Source of the DNA: Embleya scabrispora
GTDB lineage: Bacteria; Actinomycetota; Actinomycetes; Streptomycetales; Streptomycetaceae
Length of the DNA: 64,000 nucleotides
Direction of reading: 5' to 3'
Assembly: GCF_002024165.1 (NCBI RefSeq)
Contig: NZ_MWQN01000001.1
Span: forward strand, 868,001-932,000
Below the pieces are notes generated by a model. The model worked only from the letters and a program-made list of their open reading frames with translations, searched no databases and was not told the origin of the DNA. The position numbers and the translations under genes are program-made. Each line of letters opens with the position of its first letter. Position 1 is the first letter of the stretch. Below are positions 19,209 through 27,425 of this stretch, piece by piece.

Positions 19209-20935
19209 CAGGCCCCCTCGGCCCGGCTGAACGCGCCGGGCGCTCCGGGTGTTCCGGGTGCCTTGTGCGTGCCGGGTGCGTTGTGCGTGCCGGGTGTCTC
19301 GGCGGCCCCGTGCTCGGCGTGTTCCCGGCCGCCGGCGTCGGCTTCGGCGTCCGGGGCGGCGGCCGTGTGGTCGGCTGCGTCGGGGTCGGCCGCGTCGGGG
19401 TCGGCGGTGGCGTGACCGAGGGCGGCGTGCTCGGCGCCCCCCGGATCGAGCCCGGTCCAGGCGCGCGGCCAGCGCAGGCGGGGGTCGCGCACGGGTACCT
19501 CGTCCAGGTAGCGGACGGGCGACGCGAGCAGGTCGGCGAGCATCAGCGCGATCGCCTCCAGGGTGTATGCCGGGTCGTAGCGCACGACCTCGCGCAGGGT
19601 GGGCACCGGCTCACCGACATCGACCCGGGCCACCGCGAGGGGGCCCGCGCCGATCCGGTACCAGCGGTCGTCCGGTCCCCAGTCGGCCCGCATCTCCTGC
19701 GGGCCCCGGCGCGCGCAGGCCACGGTGAGCAGGCGCAAGGTGGGCTGGTCCAGGACCAGTTCGGGGCTGGGCCGGGCCGGCACCTCGGTCGCCGGTCGTG
19801 CCTCCAGCCGCCGGGCGGTGCCGGCGTGGCCGGGCGGGACGGCGCCGACCCGGGCACGCAGCCGGCCCACCCGGGCGCGGGTGGCGATCGGTACGGCGCG
19901 CTGCACCTCGCGGGCCCCGCGCAGCAGCGGCAACACCCGGCGCGGCACCCGGGCCGCGCACACGTCGAGCAGCGCGGGTCGTTCGCTGCTGACCCGGTCC
20001 TTGAGCGGGCTCGCCCCCGGCAACAGGTCGATCAGCGTCAACCCGCACTCGGCGAAAGCGAGTTCCTGGGCGCGCCAATGCACCACGTTGCCCGGCGACA
20101 GCAGCGCGGCGGCCGGGTCGTAGGCGACGGTGTGCCAGTGCATCACCGGGCCGATCCGCACGCCGAGACAGGACGCGATGGCGCGGTCCTCGGCGTAGAG
20201 CACGTACAGCCGGGCCAGGCCGCGCTCGTCGAGCGCGCGGGTGAGCAGCCGGCGCCGTTCCGGGGCGGCGCCGAGGCGGCCCTTCCAGCTCAGGTCGAAC
20301 AGCTCTTCGTGGTCGGCCAGTCCGGCGGCGAGCGGCGGGCCGCCAGGGGCGCCGTACGCGACGACCCGCAACTTCCACAGTTGACCGGCGCGGCGCATGG
20401 CCTGTCCGACGGCGCCGTCGAAGCCGCGATGGCGGGCCCGGTAGCCGGACCAGCCGTCGGGTGTGGACTCGATCATGTCGGTCATCCGCTCGCGCACGTC
20501 CACCGCGTAGCCGGCCCCGCGCAGCGCGCCGAGCAGCGCGTGTGTGGCGGGGTCGCGGCTGGGCACGCGATGCAGCGTCAGCTCGCGGATGCCGAGCCGG
20601 CGCAGTTCGGCCGCGAGCGCACCCAGCACCTCGGGGCGCGGTTCGGGGGTGCCGATCACGACACGTGTCCGTTCGCGCTGGCCGCGGCCGAGTTCGTGGG
20701 CACGACCGGTCGAGTCGAGTTCGAGCGGCAGCAGGGCCAGCGGTCGATTTCCGTCGAACACGGCGGGTACGCGCACGTTTTCGGCGAGTCGTGGTCGGGT
20801 CGTCAACCATGAGGACGCCCACGCGTGGGTGTCGAAGACGTCTGCCTGGACTCCCCGTCCGACCACCATTTCGTCCCACGCGCGAGCGAGATCGCCATCG
20901 ATCTCCTCGGCGCGCAGGGTCGATGCACGATTCAT
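19208..20935 (-). CDS. GNAT/BioF2-like acyltransferase with C-terminal extension, 575 aa
   Basis: First gene of the leftward operon 20935-14811. Same architecture as its downstream paralogue: GNAT/BioF2 module (RELTLHRVPSRD near 125-136; LFDLSWKGRL; HWRAQELAFAECGLTLIDLL), then an extra ~170-residue domain containing YDPAYTLEAIALMLADLL, then a low-complexity Ala/Asp/Pro/Gly/Thr tail with near-repeats (GTHNAPGTHKAPGTPGAPGA). Start at ATG 20935, with a purine-rich GAGGTGGGGG stretch upstream; an in-frame ATG 13 codons earlier is possible. The degenerate tail looks like recent simple-repeat expansion. Confidence 0.76.
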   Translation of the reverse strand: MNRASTLRAEEIDGDLARAWDEMVVGRGVQADVFDTHAWASSWLTTRPRLAENVRVPAVFDGNRPLALLPLELDSTGRAHELGRGQRERTRVVIGTPEPRPEVLGALAAELRRLGIRELTLHRVPSRDPATHALLGALRGAGYAVDVRERMTDMIESTPDGWSGYRARHRGFDGAVGQAMRRAGQLWKLRVVAYGAPGGPPLAAGLADHEELFDLSWKGRLGAAPERRRLLTRALDERGLARLYVLYAEDRAIASCLGVRIGPVMHWHTVAYDPAAALLSPGNVVHWRAQELAFAECGLTLIDLLPGASPLKDRVSSERPALLDVCAARVPRRVLPLLRGAREVQRAVPIATRARVGRLRARVGAVPPGHAGTARRLEARPATEVPARPSPELVLDQPTLRLLTVACARRGPQEMRADWGPDDRWYRIGAGPLAVARVDVGEPVPTLREVVRYDPAYTLEAIALMLADLLASPVRYLDEVPVRDPRLRWPRAWTGLDPGGAEHAALGHATADPDAADPDAADHTAAAPDAEADAGGREHAEHGAAETPGTHNAPGTHKAPGTPGAPGAFSRAEGA

Positions 20936-21280
20936 CGCCCGGCCCCCACCTCGCGGTTCCGATGTGAGCAGCATCGGAACGTTTGTGCCCGACCGGCGCC
21001 GCCGCGCCCCCACACGGTCGGGGCTCGGGTCGCCCGCCGACCAGATTAGGCCGGATGGGTCACGCGTGAAGGGTGTTTCGCGATCCGTCCCCGAGTCGTA
21101 GGGGATGTTCCGCGATATCCGACGTTCACGACCTTGCCATGACGTGGCGGGAGTTCGGGCGGATGTTCGGTGTCGGTCCGGCGGACGTTCGGTGTCCGGC
21201 TGACGGGAGGTGACCCCGCTGTTACGGTTCCGGCAGCGGGAGCCGAAAGGCTGGGGAACCGCGGGACCGGGGAGGCGCGG
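20936..21280. other. 345-bp divergent intergenic region
   Basis: Separates the leftward acyltransferase operon from the rightward deacetylase/acyltransferase/glycosyltransferase operon. No gene is seen. It contains a promoter-like pair at 21200-21228 and two related stretches reading GTTCGGTGTC (near 21165 and 21187) that could be binding sites. In-frame GTG codons here (for example 21170) were not taken as starts because the better ribosome site lies at 21269-21275. Confidence 0.5.
21200..21228 (+). promoter_or_regulatory. Putative housekeeping promoter for the rightward operon
   Basis: CTGACG (21200-21205), 17-bp spacer, TACGGT (21223-21228), close to the TTGACN/TANNNT actinobacterial consensus. 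It lies 52 bp before the GTG at 21281, so transcription would begin downstream of the rival start at 21170. Inspection only. Confidence 0.4.
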
Positions 21281-22243
21281 GTGGGCGGTTCGAGGGTGGG
21301 GACGTTGCGGTCGTCGGCGCGTTCGTCGGTGCGGTCCTCGTTGCGGGGCGGTGCTGACGCGCTGTTGCGGTGGTCGCCGGCGCAGGTGTGGTTCGCCCGC
21401 CGGTCCCGGTTGCGGCTGGCCGTGCTCGGGTATCACGGAATCTCCGATCCGGCCGTGTTCGCCGGGCAGTTGGACCGCCTGGCGCGGATCGCCCGGCCGG
21501 TGTCGTTGGACGAGGTGGAGGCGGCGCTGAGCGATCGACGCCCCCTGCCCGCCCGCGCGGTGTTGTTGACCTTCGACGACGGCGAGCGCAGCATCCTGGA
21601 GCACGGCCTGCCGTTGCTGCGCGAGCGCGGCATCCCGGGAGTGGCCTACGTGGTGGCCTCGGCGATCGACTCGCGCACGCCGTTCTGGTGGCACGAGGCG
21701 CACCGGTTGGTCGCGGCCGGGGCGCGGGTCGCGGGCGAGCCGGAGCGGTCCCCGAGCGGGTGGGTGGCGTATCTCAAGACCGTGCCGCAGGAGCGCCGAC
21801 TGCACCTGCTCGCCGCGTTGCGCCAGGGCCACGAACCGGTGCTCGGCGAGCAGTTGACCGGCGCGGACCTGCGCACCCTGGAGTCGGGCGGGATCCGGGT
21901 GGAGAACCACTCGCTCACCCATCCTTTGCTCGACCGCTGCTCCGACGCGGACGTGCGCGCCGAAGTGGTGGACGCACACGAACGGTTGACCAAGCTCCTG
22001 GGCCGGGCGCCGAGTTCGTTCGCGTATCCGAACGGGAACTGGGACGTGCGTGCCGAGCGGCTGCTCGACGAACTGGGCTACCGTTCGGGCTTCCTGTTCG
22101 ACCACCGGCTCGGGCCCCGGCTTCCCGATCACCCGTTGCGGATCTCCCGCCTGCGGGTCGGCTCGAACACCCGCCCGGATCGGTTCGCCACCATCGTCTC
22201 CGGGCTGCATCCGGCGGTGCACGCCTTGCGCGGCGGCCGGTGA
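21281..22243 (+). CDS. Polysaccharide deacetylase (NodB domain), 320 aa
   Basis: Second CE4-type deacetylase of the locus. TFDDGERSIL carries the catalytic Asp pair; ENHSLTHPLL supplies the metal His residues (H-x3-H). SSFAYPNGNWD is the conserved later motif. N-terminus is Arg/Ser-rich without an obvious signal peptide. GTG 21281 is preferred because GGGGAGG (21269-21275) precedes it by five bases; a longer version from 21170 would add 37 low-complexity residues. First of a three-gene rightward operon. Diverged from the other deacetylase (16825-17640), so likely a different substrate position. Confidence 0.88.
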   Translation: MGGSRVGTLRSSARSSVRSSLRGGADALLRWSPAQVWFARRSRLRLAVLGYHGISDPAVFAGQLDRLARIARPVSLDEVEAALSDRRPLPARAVLLTFDDGERSILEHGLPLLRERGIPGVAYVVASAIDSRTPFWWHEAHRLVAAGARVAGEPERSPSGWVAYLKTVPQERRLHLLAALRQGHEPVLGEQLTGADLRTLESGGIRVENHSLTHPLLDRCSDADVRAEVVDAHERLTKLLGRAPSSFAYPNGNWDVRAERLLDELGYRSGFLFDHRLGPRLPDHPLRISRLRVGSNTRPDRFATIVSGLHPAVHALRGGR

Positions 22244-22291
22244 GGGGTCCGGTCCGGTTCGGCGTCGGTTTCGAGGTCCGGGGGGATCGTC

Positions 22292-23367
22292 GTGCTTGCT
22301 CTGCCCACGTTGTTGCGCTCGCCCGGGGAGTTGGCGGCGCTGGTGCCGTCCTGGCGCGCGCTGGTCGCCGCGACGCCCGGCACGTCCTACTTCGCCACGC
22401 CCGACTGGGTGCTGGGCTGGACCGAGTCGCTGGGCCGGGAGCGGGCCGGGCGGGTGCTGGTCGCGGTGTGGCGCGCGGACGACGGCGCCGCCGAGGCGGT
22501 CGTACCGCTGCTGCGCACCCGTGAGCGGCTGCACCCCCGGCTGCCCGGCGGGGTATCGATCTGGACCGTGCTCGGCAGCGGGACCGGCGCCGCGGACCAC
22601 TGCGGGTTCGCCGTCGCGCCGCACCGGCACGAGGACGTACGCGCCTGGTTGGCCACGCTCGCCCGGCGGCGCAGCATGCTCTTCCCGCACCTGGATCCGA
22701 GCACCGGCGATCCGTATCTGCCCCCGGGTGCCCGGGAGATCGAGCGAACGGCCTGTCCGGTGATGCCCGCCGACCCCGATGCCCTGGGCTCGGCCCGGCA
22801 CCGCCAGGGGGTGCGGCGCAAGGCGCGCCGGCTCGCGGCCGACGGGGTCGTCTTCACCTGGGCGGCTCCCGGCGAGCTGACGCCGGAGGTGTTCGACGAC
22901 CTGCTGCGGCTGCATCGGCTGCGTCGCGACACCATCGGCGGGTCCAGCGCGTTCGACGCCACCCGGCGGCCGCTGCACGCGGCACTGGCGGCCCGGGCCG
23001 AACCCGGGCGCGGGCCGTGCGCGTTGGTGGCGCGGGATCCGGCGGGCGCGGTGGTGGGGGTCCTGTACGGATTCCTGTGGCAGGACACGTTCGCGTACTA
23101 CCAGTTGGGCTGGGATCCGGCCTACGCGAAGGCGAGCCTGGGCACCGTGTTGTTCCACGAGACGCTGACCGCGCTGGCCGAGCGCAAGGTGGCCACATTC
23201 GACTTCCTGCGCGGTGCGGAGGAGTTCAAGCATCGGTTCGGCGCGACCGATCGATACGACACGACATGGTTGGTGGCCCGCGGTGCGGCCGGCGCGCTCC
23301 TCGGCGCGAAGGCCGCGGCCCGCCGGGCCCGGGATCGCCGGCGGCGACCGGCGCGGGGGAATCGTGA
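22292..23367 (+). CDS. GNAT/BioF2-type acyltransferase with 3'-end frameshift
   Basis: FemAB/BioF2-like acyltransferase. The domain runs intact to about base 23340: GTSYFATPDWVLGW, RHRQGVRRKARRL, the YQLGWDPAYAKASLGTVLF acyl-CoA-binding-like block, and FLRGAEEFKHRFGATDRYD. The frame as given does not stop: it runs on for about 1.8 kb through the next gene in a meaningless frame. Adding one G to the G5 run at 23355-23359 gives ...ARGES-stop, with TGA at 23365-23367 of this sequence, overlapping the next gene by GTGA. That is the usual junction in this locus, so I give 23367 as the natural end. Start GTG 22292 follows a G6 stretch. Either a sequencing error or a genuine slip. Confidence 0.72.
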
Positions 23368-24509
23368 CGGAGCGGATCAGGCTCGTCCACGTGGTGTGGC
23401 GGCTGAGTGTCGGCGGCGGTATCCCGCAGGTGAGCCGGCAGGTGCTCGCCGGGCTCGATCCGGAGCGCTTCGACTGCCACGCCATCAGCGCCCGCCCGGC
23501 CTGGGAGGAGGACGAACTCGGGGAGCTGGGCCCGAATGTGACGGTGCACGCGCTCGACCACACCGGGCCCGCCGGACCCCGGGACGAGGTGCGGCTGGGG
23601 CTGCGGATCGCGGCGAAGGTCCGGGAGTTGCGCCCGGACGTGCTGCACGCGCACAGCGGCACCGCCCGGCTCTCGCTGCCCGCCGCGCTGGCCTGCCCCC
23701 GGCTGCCCCGGGTGATGGAGGTGCACGAGCCGTTGAAGGACGGCCTGCACTCACGGTCGACCAATGGCATCGAGGTCGGCATGGTCAAGGCGGCCGGGTT
23801 CCGGCCGTTCGCCCACTCGACTCATGTCCGCGACGCGACGGCGGCGATCGTGCGATGGCGGCCCGAGCGCATCCCGCTGGTCCCCCTGGGGGTGCCGGTC
23901 CACGACCCGGATCCGGCCGCCGGGGCTGCGCTACGCGCCGAGTTGGGCATCGCGCCCGAGGCCCTCGTGGTGGTCGGGGTGGGCCGCGCCGCGCAGAAGA
24001 ACATCCCGTTGATGGTGCGCGTCGGCGCCGACGTGGTGCGCAAACTCGGTGCCGCCGGACCGCCGGTGGTGTTCCTGATCATCGGCCGCCAGGAACCGGA
24101 GATCCCTGCGCTGATCGAGCGGTTGGGGGTGGCCGAGCACGTGCGGGTGGTACCGCCGCTGCCTCGGCTGGGCGACGCGTTCGACGCGGCCGACCTATTC
24201 CTGTCCACGTCCCACTACGAGGGCTTCGGCCTCGCGGTCGCCGAGGCGATGGTCGCGGGCGTCCCGGTGGTGGGCACGGCGGTGGGCGGGGTCACCGACG
24301 TGGTCGCCGACGGCGTCACCGGGCGACTGCTGCGCGCGGGCGATCGGGGCGGACTGGTGATGGCCTGCCGCGAGTTGCTCACCGACGCGGACACCCGGGC
24401 CCGGATGGGCGCGGCGAGCCGGGAACGGGTCCTGGCCCGCTTCACCCGGCAACACATGCTCGACGGCTTCGCCCGGGTGTACGAACGCGCGGCGCTGCGC
24501 CGGCGTTAG
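23364..24509 (+). CDS. GT4-type glycosyltransferase, 381 aa
   Basis: GT-B fold glycosyltransferase for polysaccharide assembly. N-terminal WRLSVGGGIPQVSRQVL glycine loop and DVLHAHSGTARL; C-terminal VVVGVGRAAQKN, DAADLFLSTSHYEGFGL and the EGFGLAVAEAM (E-x7-E) nucleotide-sugar site, followed by VVGTAVGGVTDVV. GTG start in a GTGA overlap with the (corrected) stop of the preceding acyltransferase. Ends the rightward operon; a hairpin follows. Confidence 0.9.
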   Translation: MTERIRLVHVVWRLSVGGGIPQVSRQVLAGLDPERFDCHAISARPAWEEDELGELGPNVTVHALDHTGPAGPRDEVRLGLRIAAKVRELRPDVLHAHSGTARLSLPAALACPRLPRVMEVHEPLKDGLHSRSTNGIEVGMVKAAGFRPFAHSTHVRDATAAIVRWRPERIPLVPLGVPVHDPDPAAGAALRAELGIAPEALVVVGVGRAAQKNIPLMVRVGADVVRKLGAAGPPVVFLIIGRQEPEIPALIERLGVAEHVRVVPPLPRLGDAFDAADLFLSTSHYEGFGLAVAEAMVAGVPVVGTAVGGVTDVVADGVTGRLLRAGDRGGLVMACRELLTDADTRARMGAASRERVLARFTRQHMLDGFARVYERAALRRR

Positions 24510-24529
24510 GCCCTGTTCGGCGGATCGGA

Positions 24530-24566
24530 CCGGGTCCGGCGGCGAGGGGAACGTCGCCGGGCCCGG
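24530..24566. terminator. Hairpin terminator between convergent genes
   Basis: 12-bp stem (24530-24541 with 24555-24566, one G.U pair, 13-nt loop) filling most of the 59-bp gap between the glycosyltransferase and the leftward globin. It can act in both directions. Confidence 0.65.
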
Positions 24567-24568
24567 CT

Positions 24569-25015
24569 TCACACGATCGGCGGCCAGTCCCAGCGCGGGA
24601 CTTCGCGCAACGGGTGCAGTTCGTCGTCAGTCTCGGCGTGCGAGTTCTGTTTGGCCACGTGGGTGCCGAACTCCACGTGCGAGCGCAGCGCCTCCCGAAA
24701 CGGCTCGTCGGGCGGCAGTTCGGCCTTGTCGGCCGCGGCGAGATACAGCTCGACGAAACGTTGGCGCTGTTCCTCGGAGATCTTCAGGCCGCTATGGACC
24801 TCGATCAGATGGGGGAAGCCGCCCATGGTCCGGGTGAAGTCGTCCGGCCCGCCGAAGGTTTCGGCGGTGAAGGCGGTCAGGTGGTCCACGTGCTCCGGGC
24901 GCCCCGCGCCGAACAGGGGCCGCAGGAGCGGGTCGGCCAGGACGTCGCCGTAGAAGATGTCGATGAACCGGCGCAGACCCTCGTGTCCGCCCGCGTGCTC
25001 GAAAAGCGTCTCCAT
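24569..25015 (-). CDS. Truncated hemoglobin, group II (trHbO-like), 148 aa
   Basis: Small heme protein of the 2-on-2 globin family, cytoplasmic, linked in other actinobacteria to oxygen/NO/peroxide handling. Visible family features: FEHAGGHEGLRRFIDIFYG (helices A/B with B9-B10 Phe-Tyr), DPLLRPLFG, EHVDHLTAFTAETFGGP and the proximal-His block GGFPHLIEVHSGLKISEEQRQRF. The usual G-helix Trp position reads VEFGTHVAKQNS. A ~25-residue extension ends WDWPPIV. It is embedded in the polysaccharide locus but has no recognisable link to it. Confidence 0.9.
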   Translation of the reverse strand: METLFEHAGGHEGLRRFIDIFYGDVLADPLLRPLFGAGRPEHVDHLTAFTAETFGGPDDFTRTMGGFPHLIEVHSGLKISEEQRQRFVELYLAAADKAELPPDEPFREALRSHVEFGTHVAKQNSHAETDDELHPLREVPRWDWPPIV

Positions 25016-25080
25016 ACCGCCACATCCCAGACCGGGACGAAGCGGCTGTCAACGGCCGGCAACGGGCCGTCACCGAACCG

Positions 25081-26160
25081 CTATCCGCGCAGCTCCGCCA
25101 GAATGTGCGCGGCCACCGCCGGCCACGTCATCGTCGCCCGCAGTTCCTCGCCGCGGACCACGGCGCGTTTGCGGAACGAGGGGTAGTCGGCGCTCAGTTG
25201 GCGCAGCGCCACGACCAGCGCGTCCTCGTTGCCCGGGGGTACGGTCAGGCCCGCGTCGCCGATGATCCAGGGCTGGTTGCCGACCGTGGAGGCCACGCAC
25301 GGCAATCCCCGGATCAGGCCCTCGATCAGGGCTATCCCGAACGCCTCCATGTGCGTGGGGACGACCACCGCGTCGGCGGCGGCGTACACGGCGTCCATCG
25401 CGGAATGCGGCACCCGGCCCAGCGCGGTCACCCCGACCGGCAACTCCCCCGCCGGACCGCTGCCGACCAGCGTCAGCCGGTGGCGTGGGTCGCGGGCGTG
25501 GAGCCGGGCGAAGGCGGCGAGCAGGAGCGGGCCGCCCTTGAGCTCCCACTGCGTGCCGACGAACAGCAGCCGGGGCGGATCCGCGCCGCCCGGCCCGGGA
25601 TCGGCCTCCGGCACGGGCTCGGCGTTGGTCCCGGAGCCGACCACGTGCACCCGATCCGCGGCCAGGCCGTACTCGCGCACCAGCACGTCGGCCGTGCTGG
25701 GGCCCATCACGAACACCCGGTGCGCGCCCAGCAACAACCGCCGCTCGCGGGCCAACCACCCGTCGGAGTACCGGGATCGATGCGTTCCGCCGACCGCCGC
25801 GCCCTCCAGGCCGACCCGGTCGGTGTACACGCCGTAGCGCACGCCCGGCGGCGGGGTCAGCGCGGGCAACGTCTGCACGATCAGCACCGGCCGCCCCGGG
25901 GCGAGCAGTCCGCGCGAGCGCACCCGGCGGTCCAGCGCCGCCGCCCACGCGCCGGTCTTGGTCCACGGCGTTCCGGGACCGGCCAACCGCGCCTCGTGCA
26001 CCGCCCGCAGCCGGGCGGCGGCCAGCCCCGGCGCCCGGGCCAGCGGCATCAGGTCGTGCGCGGCCACCTCCGTGTGCGCCGCGAGCGCCCGGCACAGCCC
26101 CGGCACCGACCCGGAGAAGGCCCCGACGTGCAGCAGGGTCAGACCCGTCGGCCGGTTCAT
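25081..26160 (-). CDS. GT4-type glycosyltransferase, 359 aa
   Basis: Glycosyltransferase with C-terminal donor domain: RLLFVGTQWELKGGPLLL, LTLVGSGP, AADAVVVPTHMEAFGIALIEGL (E-x7-E) and VASTVGNQPWIIGDAG. The N-terminal acceptor domain is atypical and lacks the usual GGxE loop. ATG 26160 overlaps the upstream glycosyltransferase stop by 4 nt (ATGA). Last gene of a leftward run with the ABC exporter, so it probably acts on the same polymer before export. Confidence 0.87.
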   Translation of the reverse strand: MNRPTGLTLLHVGAFSGSVPGLCRALAAHTEVAAHDLMPLARAPGLAAARLRAVHEARLAGPGTPWTKTGAWAAALDRRVRSRGLLAPGRPVLIVQTLPALTPPPGVRYGVYTDRVGLEGAAVGGTHRSRYSDGWLARERRLLLGAHRVFVMGPSTADVLVREYGLAADRVHVVGSGTNAEPVPEADPGPGGADPPRLLFVGTQWELKGGPLLLAAFARLHARDPRHRLTLVGSGPAGELPVGVTALGRVPHSAMDAVYAAADAVVVPTHMEAFGIALIEGLIRGLPCVASTVGNQPWIIGDAGLTVPPGNEDALVVALRQLSADYPSFRKRAVVRGEELRATMTWPAVAAHILAELRG

Positions 26161-27419
26161 CGGGCCGAGGCTCCGCGCCCGCCCCGGGTGCGCCGGCGCA
26201 GTGCCCGACCACGCTGCCCGGCCTTGAAGCCGACCAGGCGTCCGCCGACGCGCACCGCCTCCCCCACCCGACCACGCGCCGGGGGGAGTTCGGCGCGGGC
26301 CTGTTCGTACCAGTCGACGAGCCGCAGCGCCTGGCTGTCCAGCGCGAAGCGCTCGCGGACCAGGTCGAGCGACCAGGCGCCGACGCGCTCCCGCTCGGCC
26401 TCGTCGCCCAACAGCGCCGCCAACTGGCCGACCAGCGGATCCCGCTCCACGGGCACCCGGCCCGAGCCCAGGCCGTAGAAGCCGAGGCCGTCGAACGCGC
26501 CGATCGTCTCGGGCGTGACCGGTTTGCTGAAGCCCTGCTCGCCGACCACGACGGTGGGTTTGCCGAAGGCCATCCCGCGCAGCGCCGAACCGCCCATCCC
26601 GACCACCACGTCGGCCAGCGCGTACGCCGGTCGCGGGTCGGCCATCTCGCCCGTCAGGACGATCGCACGCCGGCCCAGTTCGGCGTTCGCCGCGGCGGCA
26701 CGGGCCTGGAGTTCGTTCTCGATCGAGCCGCCGCCGACCAGCACGAGCCGCACCCCGGGCAGCTCCGGGGACAGTCGGGCCACCGCGTCGACGGTGCGTT
26801 CCAGGTGCTCCTGTTTGAGGTGGCGGGCCAGGCGCGAGACAAGCACCACGGTGGGCGCGGGCTTGAGCAGCCCGTGTTCGGCGGCGAAGGCGTCCACGTC
26901 CACTTCGGCGTCGGCCCCGTCCACGATCGGATGGTCGATCGTGGTGTCCACCGGCGGTTCGAGCAGGTGCACGCGCGCACCCTCCAGGCCGCGCACCTCG
27001 CCGGTCTCCTCGTACAGGTCGCCGTAGCCGAGGGTGAGCGGCACACCGGTGCGCGGGAAGTACGGCGGCAGGCTGCCCATCGACATGATCGTGCCGAGCA
27101 CGGGGGTGCCGCGCGGGACGAACGCGCCCAGGAACGCCTCGACCAGGGGCCAGTATTCGTAGGTGTGCACGACGTCGATGCGATGCCGGCGCACCGCCGC
27201 CGCGATGGTGCGCGAGACGGCGGGCGAGGGGCGTACGTGCGCCCGCTCGGGCAGCGCGAGCAGCGGCAGGCCCGCGGCGGCGACCCGTTGTCGCAGCGGA
27301 CCCTGCCGGCCCATCACCCACACCTCGTGGCCCAGGTCGCGCACCGCGCGGGCCAGGTCCACCGCGTTGATCGAGCTGCCGCCCAGTTGCATGTCGTGCG
27401 GACACACCAGGATGCGCAC
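26157..27419 (-). CDS. GT4-type glycosyltransferase, 420 aa
   Basis: GT-B glycosyltransferase. N-terminus MRILVCPHDMQLGGSSINAV (nucleotide-free domain with Gly loop), DVVHTYEYWPLVEAF; C-terminal VLVSRLARHLKQEHLERTV and LVLVGGGSIENEL, and a YALADVVVGMGGSALRGMAFGKPTVV block in place of the usual EGFG. The last ~45 residues are very Arg/Gly-rich and basic. It starts 6 nt after the ABC ATPase gene, in one operon with the exporter. Confidence 0.86.
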   Translation of the reverse strand: MRILVCPHDMQLGGSSINAVDLARAVRDLGHEVWVMGRQGPLRQRVAAAGLPLLALPERAHVRPSPAVSRTIAAAVRRHRIDVVHTYEYWPLVEAFLGAFVPRGTPVLGTIMSMGSLPPYFPRTGVPLTLGYGDLYEETGEVRGLEGARVHLLEPPVDTTIDHPIVDGADAEVDVDAFAAEHGLLKPAPTVVLVSRLARHLKQEHLERTVDAVARLSPELPGVRLVLVGGGSIENELQARAAAANAELGRRAIVLTGEMADPRPAYALADVVVGMGGSALRGMAFGKPTVVVGEQGFSKPVTPETIGAFDGLGFYGLGSGRVPVERDPLVGQLAALLGDEAERERVGAWSLDLVRERFALDSQALRLVDWYEQARAELPPARGRVGEAVRVGGRLVGFKAGQRGRALRRRTRGGRGASAR

Positions 27420-27425
27420 GGTCGT

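Noticed and set aside
19208-23788. A 1526-codon leftward open frame
   Set aside because: Only 19208-20935 is an acyltransferase. The remainder is antisense of the deacetylase, acyltransferase and glycosyltransferase genes.
22292-25186. A 964-codon acyltransferase fusion protein
   Set aside because: After about codon 355 the product is Arg/Gly/Ala shadow sequence of the glycosyltransferase and antisense of the globin gene. The missing stop is explained by a single base.
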